This document shows positions 19,391-32,668 of a stretch of 33,941 nt of DNA, piece by piece. Position 1 is the first letter of the stretch. Every line of letters starts with the position of its first letter. The position numbers and the translations under genes were made by a program. The notes beneath the pieces are model-generated. The model saw only the letters and a program-made list of their open reading frames with translations. It was not told the DNA's origin and ran no database searches. This stretch comes from Salinisphaera orenii subsp. halophila YIM 95161 (GTDB taxonomy: Bacteria; Pseudomonadota; Gammaproteobacteria; Nevskiales; Salinisphaeraceae), in contig NZ_AYKF01000085.1 in the NCBI RefSeq assembly GCF_003732545.1, positions 1 through 33,941 of the forward strand. The letters run 5' to 3'.

Positions 19391-20062
19391 ATGACCGCGG
19401 AACGTACTGTACAGACCTCCAGAGCGCAGACCGCGCTGGCCACCAACAGCGTCCTGCGCAATACCTACATGCTGCTGTCGATGACGCTGCTGTTCTCGGC
19501 AGCGGTCGCCGGCACGGCCATGGCGCTGAACGCGCCGCATCCGGGCATCATCATCACGCTGGTCGGCTATTTCGGCCTGCTGTTCGCGGTCGAGAAGACC
19601 AAGGATAGCGCGATGGGCCTGGTCAGTGTGTTCGCCCTGACCGGCTTCATGGGCTACACCATCGGCCCGATCATCAACATGTATCTGACGCAGTTCTCCA
19701 ACGGCGGTCAGATCGTGATGATGGCTCTGGGCGGTACCGGCGCGATCTTCCTCGGCATGTCCGGCTATGCGCTGGCCTCCGGCCGCCGCTTCAATCAGTG
19801 GGCCGGCATGCTCTTCGTCGGCATCCTGGTGGCCTTCGTGATGGGCCTGATCGCGGTGATCTTCTCGATCCCGGCGCTGTCAATGGCGGTCTCGGCCCTG
19901 TTCGTGCTGCTCATGGCCGGCCTGATCGTCTACCAGACCGGCGAGATCGTCCACGGCGGCGAGACCAACTACATCAGCGCGACGGTCACGCTGTTCGTCA
20001 CCATCTACAACCTCTTCCTCAGCCTGCTGCAGCTGCTCGGCGTGTTCGCCGGCGAGGAATAA
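19391..20062 (+). CDS. yccA: Bax inhibitor-1/YccA family membrane protein
   Basis: This 223-aa protein has seven hydrophobic segments, a GYTIGPIINMYL segment and the C-terminal TNYISATVTLFVTIYNLFLS typical of the YccA branch of the TMBIM family. E. coli YccA (219 aa) interacts with the FtsH protease and limits its activity. ATG at 19391 follows CGAGAA at about 6 nt; the open frame upstream of it is not conserved in type. It is monocistronic, with a strong terminator at 20104-20135. Confidence 0.93.
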   Translation: MTAERTVQTSRAQTALATNSVLRNTYMLLSMTLLFSAAVAGTAMALNAPHPGIIITLVGYFGLLFAVEKTKDSAMGLVSVFALTGFMGYTIGPIINMYLTQFSNGGQIVMMALGGTGAIFLGMSGYALASGRRFNQWAGMLFVGILVAFVMGLIAVIFSIPALSMAVSALFVLLMAGLIVYQTGEIVHGGETNYISATVTLFVTIYNLFLSLLQLLGVFAGEE

Positions 20063-20103
20063 GGCGCAACCGTCGACCGCGGCGGTCGACGACGTCCGAG
20101 ACC

Positions 20104-20135
20104 GGCCCGGCATCGTGCGCGATGCCGGGCCTTTT
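20104..20135 (+). terminator. rho-independent terminator after yccA
   Basis: A perfect 12-bp stem GGCCCGGCATCG / CGATGCCGGGCC (arms 20104-20115 and 20120-20131), with loop TGCG, is followed by TTTT (20132-20135). It serves the rightward yccA. No matching T-run faces leftward for cysG, whose stop lies five bases further on. Confidence 0.92.
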
Positions 20136-20139
20136 CACG

Positions 20140-21558
20140 TCATGCCCCGGGTTCGCCGTCGGGATGAAACCAGCCCAGCGTCGCGTTCAGACGCACGACC
20201 TCGCCGACGATCAGCAACGTGGGCCCGGTGATGGTCTCAGCCGCAGCCCGCGCCGGCAGGTCGTCGAGCGTGCCCGCGATCAGGCGCTGATGCGCTGTGG
20301 TGCCGTCGATGACCAGAGCTGCGGGCCAGTCGGCGGCCAGCCCGTGCGTCATCAGCGCCTCGCAGATGACCGGCAGACTCTTCAGGCCCATGAAGAACAC
20401 GACGGTCTGGCCGGCGCGCGCCAGTTCGGGCCAGGATAGATCGAGCGCGCCCGCCTTGAGATGCCCGGTGACGAACACCACCGACTGGGCGTAGTCGCGA
20501 TGGGTCAGCGGGATGCCGGCATAGGCCGCGCAGCCGTTGGCCGCGGTCACGCCGGGCACGATCTGGAACGGCACACCGGCCGCGGCCAGCTCGGCGATCT
20601 CCTCGCCGCCGCGGCCGAAGACGAACGGGTCGCCGCCCTTGAGCCGCAATACCCGGTGCCCGTCGCGCGCCAGCCGCACCATGAGTTCGTTGATCCGCTC
20701 CTGGGCCAAGGTGTGCCGGGCCGCGCGCTTGCCCACGTGAATCCGCTCCGCCTCGCGGTTGACCAGATCGAGCAGCGCCGGCTGGATGAGGCTGTCGTGC
20801 AGGACCACGTCGGCCCGCTGCATCAGACGCAGGGCACGAAAGGTCAGTAGATCGGGATCACCCGGGCCGGCGCCCACGAGATAGACCTCGCCGGTCGCGG
20901 GCGTCGCCTCGCCGGCCGCGGCCGCGTCGATGGCACGCGCCAGCTCGACACGCGCCTGGTCCGTTCTGCCGGCCAGCACGGTCTCGGCGATGGGGCCGTC
21001 GAGCACACGCGTCCAGAACGGGCCACGATGCGCTCTTGGCAGCCGCGTCCGCACGGCTTCGCGAAACTCGCCGGCGAGAGCCGCCAGATCGCCATAGGCA
21101 CGCGGCAGCCAGCTCTCCAGTCGCGCACCGAGAATGCGCGTCAGCGTCGGCGCGCGGCCATCGCTGGAGATCGCCACCTGCAGCGTGTCGCGGGTCACGG
21201 TCGCGGGCACCAGAAAATCCGATTCGCCGGCCGCGTCCGCGCGCTGCACCCACACCCCGGCCGCCCGCGCGGCGTCGGCGAGCGCGGCGTTGACGGCCGG
21301 ATCGTCGGTGGTCGCGAACAACAGCCGGTAGCCGGCCACGTCGTCGGTACGGGCTTCGCGCGCCTGCCAGTCGAGACGCTGGGCCTCGGCCAGCGCCCGG
21401 ATCGCCGCGGTCGCCTCCGGCGCGATCACGGTGACCCGGGCGCCGGCGCCGAGCAGGCGCTCGAGGCGGCGGGCGGCGATGCGCCCCGCCCCGGCCACCA
21501 GCACCGGGTGGCCGGACAGGCGGAGGAATATCGGCAGACTCAGCGGATCATCGGACAA
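20140..21558 (-). CDS. cysG: siroheme synthase (uroporphyrin-III C-methyltransferase / precorrin-2 dehydrogenase / ferrochelatase)
   Basis: CysG, 472 aa, makes siroheme from uroporphyrinogen III for sulfite (and nitrite) reductase. The N-terminal dehydrogenase/ferrochelatase half has the NAD-binding LVAGAGRIAARR and Asp108 near the expected catalytic position. The methyltransferase half shows VYLVGAGPGDPDLLT, LKGGDPFVFGRGGEE and VPGVTAANGCAAYAGIPLTH. The start is TTG at 21556-21558; the nearby ATG at 21551 is out of frame. It lies 27 nt after a TSUP permease gene on the same strand. Confidence 0.97.
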   Translation of the reverse strand: MSDDPLSLPIFLRLSGHPVLVAGAGRIAARRLERLLGAGARVTVIAPEATAAIRALAEAQRLDWQAREARTDDVAGYRLLFATTDDPAVNAALADAARAAGVWVQRADAAGESDFLVPATVTRDTLQVAISSDGRAPTLTRILGARLESWLPRAYGDLAALAGEFREAVRTRLPRAHRGPFWTRVLDGPIAETVLAGRTDQARVELARAIDAAAAGEATPATGEVYLVGAGPGDPDLLTFRALRLMQRADVVLHDSLIQPALLDLVNREAERIHVGKRAARHTLAQERINELMVRLARDGHRVLRLKGGDPFVFGRGGEEIAELAAAGVPFQIVPGVTAANGCAAYAGIPLTHRDYAQSVVFVTGHLKAGALDLSWPELARAGQTVVFFMGLKSLPVICEALMTHGLAADWPAALVIDGTTAHQRLIAGTLDDLPARAAAETITGPTLLIVGEVVRLNATLGWFHPDGEPGA

Positions 21559-21585
21559 GATGCGGCGCGACTCGGGCGGACGGGT

Positions 21586-22401
21586 TCAGCCGGCGGCCGT
21601 GAGCGTACGCACGCTGTCGAAGAGCATGCTAACGGCGACCACCAGCAGCAGGACCGATATGATCGGCCGCAGCAGCCCGTCGGGCAAGCGCGAGCCCAGC
21701 CGCGTCCCCAGATAGATACCCGGCAACGAGCCCAGCATCAGGAACGCCAGTACCGCCAGATCGGTCGTACCCAGGCTCAAATGACCGAGACCGGCCACCA
21801 GCGTCAGCGGGACGGCGTGGGCGATGTCCGTGCCCACCACCCGGATCGCGGCCAGGCGCGGATACAGCAGCAGCAGCAGCGTGGTCCCGAGCACGCCGGC
21901 GCCGACCGACGACAGCGTGACCAGCGCGCCGAGCACCACGCCGCCGACGACCGTGACCGGCTCGCGCCAGCGGTGCATCGACGCCGGCAGCCCGGACTCC
22001 TCGAGCGTGCCGTCGCGAGTGAGATACCGGAGGATATGCCGCCGCAGGAGTGTGAGTACGGCGGTGGTGATGATCGCGAGGCAGAGCGTGACCGTCATCA
22101 GCTCCTCCACCCACGGCTCGAGACCGACCAGATGCAGCCACAGGATCGTGACCACCGCCGCCGGCAGACTACCGCTGGCCATCAGGCCGACCACGCGCCA
22201 GTCGACCGTCTGCTGACGGCCGTGCAGCCAGGTGCCGAAGCCCTTGGTGCCGGCGGCATAGAGCAGATCCGTGCCGACCGCCGCCGAAGGCGAGAAGCCG
22301 AACAGCAGGATCAGCAGTGGCGTCATCAGCGAACCGCCGCCGACGCCGGTCACACCAACCGCCAGACCGACGAACAGGCCGGCCGCGCTGAACGCGAGCA
22401 T
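21586..22401 (-). CDS. TSUP (TauE/SafE) family membrane permease
   Basis: This 271-aa polytopic protein (about eight hydrophobic segments) has the family repeats GVTGVGGGSLMTPLLILLFG and, in the second half, LVTLSSVGAGVLGTTLLLLL. Family members move sulfite, sulfoacetate, thiosulfate or other small anions. The position directly upstream of cysG and divergent from cysB favours a sulfur oxyanion, by inference. The start is ATG at 22399-22401, five bases after GGA; GTG directly before it is possible. Confidence 0.92.
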   Translation of the reverse strand: MLAFSAAGLFVGLAVGVTGVGGGSLMTPLLILLFGFSPSAAVGTDLLYAAGTKGFGTWLHGRQQTVDWRVVGLMASGSLPAAVVTILWLHLVGLEPWVEELMTVTLCLAIITTAVLTLLRRHILRYLTRDGTLEESGLPASMHRWREPVTVVGGVVLGALVTLSSVGAGVLGTTLLLLLYPRLAAIRVVGTDIAHAVPLTLVAGLGHLSLGTTDLAVLAFLMLGSLPGIYLGTRLGSRLPDGLLRPIISVLLLVVAVSMLFDSVRTLTAAG

Positions 22402-22528
22402 CACAGTCCAGAAACGATGGAAAACAGGCGCGCAGACTAGCAGCGGCCAATCAAAGCAGATAGAAATATCTTTTTATAGTTTAATAATATGTTGGAATAT
22501 AAAATCCATGCCGGAGGGAAGGCGCGCC
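22402..22528. promoter_or_regulatory. AT-rich cysB / TSUP-cysG divergent control region
   Basis: About 60 bp (22460-22510) is strikingly AT-rich against the surrounding high-GC DNA. It holds several -10-like hexamers (TAATAT at 22485-22490, TATAAA at 22498-22503 and others on the opposite strand). CysB proteins bind AT-rich, weakly conserved half-sites and repress their own gene, so CysB control is a reasonable inference. I cannot choose one promoter pair with confidence. Confidence 0.5.
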
Positions 22529-28489
<5,961 letters not shown>

Positions 28490-29121
28490 CGCCGTTTCGC
28501 GGTAGCAATACGACCGCGGCCGGCGCGGCACGTCCCTCGGGCACGTTATCGATACGCCCGGCGGGCCACCGCCTTACCCACCGACCCAGCGGAACGCTTG
28601 ACGTCGGCGTCGGCGCCGGCCCATCACTATGCAAATCGCGGGTGGCCGCCCGGCGATTGCTGGGCAGAGCCGGAGTGCCGGCCGATTGGGCGGCCCCATG
28701 GGTGATCTTCTATCGCTGCGATTCAGCGTCACCGGCCGCGCGGGCGACCGTCTCTATCGCCGCGAGCCGGCCGGGGCTGATGGCATTCGCCACCAGCCGC
28801 TTTCGACCCGCGCCCCGGCGTGCGAGACGATGCATCCCAGCGACGCTGAAAACAACGAAACCGGCCCCGCGGCGGGACATCGTCGCGGCACAGCCCAAGG
28901 CCGTGCCGCGAGACCCGGCCGGCGGCCGCGATCACAGCACGCATGAATCGTAGCTACCGGGCGCACAGCGGGCCCCGACGCACGACAGACCTCGGGGCAC
29001 CGCCGACAGCGAAATCGATCTCCGCAGCGACTGTTTCGATGCCGTGGCCATGCCAAGCTGCTTCAGCCGCGCTCAGGGCGTAACCGGAATATCCGCCGCC
29101 CACGGCAGCGGGAGCGTGGTG
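28490..29121. other. 632-bp stretch with no supported gene
   Basis: This lies between the 3' ends of the convergent kinase and response regulator genes. ORFs of 60-105 codons exist on both strands (for example 28629-28946 rightward), but their composition is that of frame shadows and none resembles a family I know. No terminator with a T-run was seen for either gene. Confidence 0.5.
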
Positions 29122-29811
29122 TCAGTCGCCGGTAGCGCCCTGCGACCCACGGCCGTAGCTGGCCCAGTCGATCTCGAGACTGCGCGCGGCGATGACCGCC
29201 TGGGTGCGTGTATGCACGCCGAGTTTGCGCAGGATCGCGGTGATGTGGGCCTTGACCGTGGCCTCGGAAATATCGAGATCGATCGCGATCTGCTTGTTGA
29301 GCAGACCGTCGGTGAGCATGATCAGCACGCGCTGCTGCTGCGGCGTCAGCAGTGCCAGCTTGTCGGTGAAGGCGTCGTCGCTGTTCTCGGGCGCGTCCGG
29401 CATGTCCGGCGCCCAGGTGCGGCCGTCGAGCACGGTGGCGATGGCCTCGGTCATAGTCTCCGGCGAGGCCGACTTGGGGATGAAGCCAGCAGCGCCGTGG
29501 TCCAGCGACGCCCGCGCCACGCTCGCCTCTTCGTAGGCCGAGACCACGATCACCGGCAGCGCCGGCGCCACGCTGCGGGCGTGCACCAGCGCGGAATAGC
29601 CCCGGGCGCCCGGCATATTCAGATCCAGCAGCAACAGATCGGCCGTGGCATGCGCCTCGAGCGCGGCGCGAAGCTCGTCGAACGAGCCGACGGTCTGTAG
29701 CTCGGGCGCGTCCAGACACTGGTTCACGGCGTTGCTGAGCGCGGTCCGGAACAATGGATGATCATCGGCGATCAGGACCGTCATGCGCTGCGCCTGTGTT
29801 TCGGCTGCCAT
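29122..29811 (-). CDS. LuxR/NarL-type response regulator (CrbR/ErdR-like)
   Basis: This 229-aa protein has a receiver domain with the acidic pocket IADDHPLF, phospho-acceptor Asp63 (LLLDLNMPGARGY) and the conserved Lys in FIPKSAS. The C-terminal LuxR HTH spans about residues 154-215 (LTPQQQRVLIMLTDGLLNKQ then ISEATVKAHITAILRKLGV). ATG at 29809-29811 is used; a second start at residue 10 (MTVLIADD) is possible. It faces the hybrid kinase and is divergent from a porin gene. Partnership with the kinase and control of the porin are inferences from position and from CrbSR/MxtR-ErdR systems. Confidence 0.92.
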   Translation of the reverse strand: MAAETQAQRMTVLIADDHPLFRTALSNAVNQCLDAPELQTVGSFDELRAALEAHATADLLLLDLNMPGARGYSALVHARSVAPALPVIVVSAYEEASVARASLDHGAAGFIPKSASPETMTEAIATVLDGRTWAPDMPDAPENSDDAFTDKLALLTPQQQRVLIMLTDGLLNKQIAIDLDISEATVKAHITAILRKLGVHTRTQAVIAARSLEIDWASYGRGSQGATGD

Positions 29812-29865
29812 AGGCTCTGCCCCACTCCGCGAGCTGGAATCATATACGACGAACCGATATCAGAC

Positions 29866-29955
29866 TTATTGCCAATAGTCGCTGTCGGAACGCCCGCACA
29901 GGATGCCCACCACAAGGCGAAAAGGCCAGCGCCAGGGATGTTCGGCAAACCTCAT
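29866..29955 (-). CDS. possible 29-residue leader peptide ORF
   Basis: A short ORF begins ATG at 29953-29955, encodes MRFAEHPWRWPFRLVVGIL and ten more residues (three Trp in all), and stops with TAA 54 bp before the response regulator start. It lacks a strong ribosome site. It may be a leader peptide, a remnant or chance; I do not recognise it. Confidence 0.2.
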   Translation of the reverse strand: MRFAEHPWRWPFRLVVGILCGRSDSDYWQ

Positions 29956-30141
29956 CTTTTCGTCTGGCGCAGCGGCACGGGACGGGGGCGAAACGTTGTT
30001 TTTTTCCGAAATCCGGATTACCGCCGTGCGCGAATGACAACCCGTGGGAACAGCATCCAGCCGGGCTCGCAACCCCAGTGACCGGCCCGGCCCGCCGGCA
30101 CATTTCATTGCAGAAGCCAATAAAAAGCGACGGCGGCAGCG

Positions 30142-30183
30142 ATACCGTCGAGACTAGACAGTCAACGGTATACAGTTTAGATT
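30142..30183 (+). promoter_or_regulatory. porin promoter with overlapping inverted repeat
   Basis: TAGACA (30155-30160), a 17-bp spacer and TAGATT (30178-30183) form a good sigma-70 pair, giving a 5' leader of about 100 nt. A perfect 7-bp inverted repeat ATACCGT (30142-30148) / ACGGTAT (30165-30171) flanks the -35 and enters the spacer, with half-site centres 23 bp apart, about two helical turns. This is a likely regulator site. Confidence 0.55.
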
Positions 30184-30289
30184 CGGAATCCTGTTCCGCA
30201 ATGGAAGGGTCGCCGGGCGCCGCTTCGGCCTCTCGTCACGGCCCGGGGACAGACCGCGATAGTGCGCAACACAGCAAAGGGGAGATTCA

Positions 30290-31678
30290 ATGAATACGTC
30301 ACTCAAGGGCGCCTCGGCGCTGACGCTGGGGCTGGTCATCGCGACCGGCGCCGGTATCGGCTCGGCGAATGCCGCCACCAACGCAGAACTCGAACAGCGC
30401 ATCCAGCGTCTGGAGCAGATGCTGCAGGAAACGCGGGCGCAGCAGCAGGCGGACACCAACATACGCAGCGCCGAACCGGACATGGACAAGTCGTCCAAGC
30501 TCGATCAGCCGGACGAAGGCTTCCGCCTGTCGGACAACACCACACTCAAGGTCGGCGGCTACGTCAAGTTCGACACGGTCTACAGCACCTCCAGCGACGG
30601 CCCGGTCGGCGAGAAGGGCCGGAATTTCTATATCCCGTCGACGATTCCGGTCGGCAGCGATGACAGCTACAGCTACACCGACTTCAACGCCCGCCAGACG
30701 CGCATCAACCTGACCAGCCTCACGGAGCTGGGCGATCACAAGATCAAGGGCTTCGTCGAGTTCGACTTCTACGGCACCGACGGCAGCGACGCGCTGAGCA
30801 ACGACTTCGCGCCGCGGCTGCGTCACGCGTTCATGGAGATCGACGACACCTGGCTGTTCGGTCAGACCTGGTCCAACTTCATGGACCTCCGCGCCTTCCC
30901 GGAGACGCTGGACTTCTTCGCCTCCAACGAAGGCATCGTCTACGCGCGCCAGCCGCAGGTTCGCTACACCAATCATGACTGGACCCCGGGCGAGCTGTCT
31001 TTCTCGCTGGAGAACCCCTACACCAGCCTCGGCGCCGGCGAAGATGTATCGCTGGTCGATGGTGATGATGACCCACTTTCGGAAGACGAAAGCGGCCTGC
31101 CGGAAGCCACGGTCAGCTACACTCAGTCGACCGGCTTCGGCCACCTGAGCCTGGGCGGCCTGGTTCACGAGGTGTCGGCCGACAACCTCGAGAACACCAA
31201 CTCCGTCATCGAGGACGACAGCGCCCTCGGCTACGGCGTGCGCCTGTCCGGCACCGTCAATCTCGGCGGCAGCGGCGACAAGATCGGCTTCTCGGGCACC
31301 TATGGCGACGGCCTCGGCCGCTACCTCGGCCTGGGCGTGATCGACGAGGGCTATGTCGACAACAGCGGCGACATCGAGACCATCCCGTATGTCGGCGGCT
31401 ATGCCTTCCTGCGCCACTACTGGAGCCCGAAGTGGCGCTCCAATTTCGTGGTCGGCACGCTCCACGTCGACAACGATGATGCGCAGACCCCGGTCCCGCT
31501 TGATAATCCGAATAACGACGTGACCAAGAAGGTCAACAGCGTCCACGCCAACCTGCTCTGGAATCCGCTGGAGCCGATCACGCTGGGCATCGAGTACGCC
31601 TACGCCGAGCGTGAGGTCGAAAGCGGCGCCGACGGCGAGATCAACCGCGTGCAGGCCTCGGCCAAGTACGCGTTCTGA
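30290..31678 (+). CDS. DcaP-family outer-membrane porin
   Basis: The 462-aa precursor has a signal peptide (cleavage after SANA, near residue 28). A short coiled-coil (NAELEQRIQRLEQMLQETRA) follows, then a beta-barrel of alternating aromatic strands ending in the terminal Phe (QASAKYAF) recognised by the Bam machinery. Barrel parts such as KVGGYVKFDTVYS, the TRINL strand and the LFGQTWSNFMDL segment are typical of DcaP trimeric porins, known for dicarboxylic and aromatic acid uptake. Loops are very acidic. ATG at 30290 follows AAAGGGGAG at 7 nt; a terminator lies 35 bp after the stop. Confidence 0.9.
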   Translation: MNTSLKGASALTLGLVIATGAGIGSANAATNAELEQRIQRLEQMLQETRAQQQADTNIRSAEPDMDKSSKLDQPDEGFRLSDNTTLKVGGYVKFDTVYSTSSDGPVGEKGRNFYIPSTIPVGSDDSYSYTDFNARQTRINLTSLTELGDHKIKGFVEFDFYGTDGSDALSNDFAPRLRHAFMEIDDTWLFGQTWSNFMDLRAFPETLDFFASNEGIVYARQPQVRYTNHDWTPGELSFSLENPYTSLGAGEDVSLVDGDDDPLSEDESGLPEATVSYTQSTGFGHLSLGGLVHEVSADNLENTNSVIEDDSALGYGVRLSGTVNLGGSGDKIGFSGTYGDGLGRYLGLGVIDEGYVDNSGDIETIPYVGGYAFLRHYWSPKWRSNFVVGTLHVDNDDAQTPVPLDNPNNDVTKKVNSVHANLLWNPLEPITLGIEYAYAEREVESGADGEINRVQASAKYAF

Positions 31679-31712
31679 TCGACGCGACATAGCCGGCACC
31701 GCCGGCACGACG

Positions 31713-31738
31713 ACGGCCCGCCTCGCGCGGGCCGTTTT
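31713..31738 (+). terminator. rho-independent terminator after porin
   Basis: A 9-bp perfect stem ACGGCCCGC / GCGGGCCGT (arms 31713-31721 and 31727-31735) has loop CTCGC and ends in TTTT (31735-31738). The porin is therefore probably monocistronic and the next gene has its own start signal. Confidence 0.88.
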
Positions 31739-31816
31739 CGTTGGGGCGAGGCAGGCTGGCGGCTGCGCCTGCCGAGGCGATACGCTGCGCATATCCGCCC
31801 CGCTGGACCGCTGGCC

Positions 31817-32491
31817 ATGCCGACCCGTCATCTCGTGTTCGACGTCAACGAGACGCTGCTCGACCTCACGCCCCTGGATTCGCTGTTCGCCCGTCATCTC
31901 GGCGACGCGGGCCTGCGCCGCACCTGGTTCGCCAGCCTGCTGCACTGGTCGACGGTGACCACCCTCACCGGCGATTTCATGGACTTCTCCGCACTCGCCG
32001 GGGACTGCCTGGACGCCGTCGCCCGGGCCCGGCGCATCGATCTCGACGCCGACGCGCGCGAGGCGATCTTCACCGCCATCGGCCGGCTGCCGCCCCATCC
32101 CGACGTGGTGCCCGCACTGGAGCGGCTGCGCGCCGCCGGCTTCACCCTCATGGCGCTGACCAATTCGGCCCAGCAGACGGTCGACGCCCAGTTCGAGCAC
32201 TCGGGGCTGAGCGAACACTTCGACCACGTGCGCTCGGTGGCCCACGCACGCTGCTACAAGCCGCACCCGGACGCCTACGGCGTGGCCACCGACACGCTGG
32301 CCTGTGCGCCGGCATCGCTGTGTCTCGTGGCGGCCCACGACTGGGACGTCACCGGCGCCCTGCGCGCGGGTTTCAACGGCGCCTTCGTGGCCCGCGAGGG
32401 CGCGGTCTACAACAATGCGGGCACGCCCCCGACCGTTGTCGGCGACGATCTGACCGCCGTCACCGACCGGCTGATCGCCGCCTACGGCTGA
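31817..32491 (+). CDS. HAD-superfamily hydrolase, haloacid dehalogenase type II-like
   Basis: This 224-aa protein has the nucleophile motif FDVNETLLDL (Asp9), arginines 34/35 in the position of the substrate Arg, motif II LTNS (Thr115), Lys148 in YKPHPDAY, and a final motif AAHDWDVTGA (His174, Asp177). L-2-haloacid dehalogenases have Ser in motif II and Ser..Asn before the last Asp; here these read Thr and Ala..His. It may be a variant dehalogenase or a different HAD hydrolase; the family annotation is common but activity is unproven. ATG is at 31817. The neighbour is the DcaP-type porin, behind a terminator. Confidence 0.85.
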   Translation: MPTRHLVFDVNETLLDLTPLDSLFARHLGDAGLRRTWFASLLHWSTVTTLTGDFMDFSALAGDCLDAVARARRIDLDADAREAIFTAIGRLPPHPDVVPALERLRAAGFTLMALTNSAQQTVDAQFEHSGLSEHFDHVRSVAHARCYKPHPDAYGVATDTLACAPASLCLVAAHDWDVTGALRAGFNGAFVAREGAVYNNAGTPPTVVGDDLTAVTDRLIAAYG

Positions 32492-32668
32492 GACCGGGGA
32501 ACGATTACTGCGCGCGCCGTGTCGAGGCCCGCATACGCGCCGATCCGGCGCGGGAGCGCCGGCCGAGCCACATCGCGACGCGCCGACCACGCCGCTCCGG
32601 CGTTTCCGATCCCTCGGGGCCGGCTGCCGGTCTGATCACACGCGGCCGCGATCCGGCGCCGCCGGGGC

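Larger units (their letters stand above)
29812..30289. promoter_or_regulatory. response regulator / porin divergent region
   Basis: This 478-bp spacer holds a short Trp-rich ORF (29866-29955, leftward), a run of seven T (29999-30005) without a clear stem, and the porin promoter and inverted repeat (30142-30183). The rest shows nothing I can name. Confidence 0.5.

Noticed and set aside
21549-21551. ATG as cysG start
   Set aside because: It is out of frame with the siroheme synthase reading; the in-frame TTG at 21558 is needed.
28629-28946. 105-codon rightward ORF in the gap after the kinase
   Set aside because: It has no ribosome site, no recognisable domain and shadow-like composition.
29999-30005. 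Seven-T run as a terminator of a small RNA
   Set aside because: No stable G/C stem directly precedes it.
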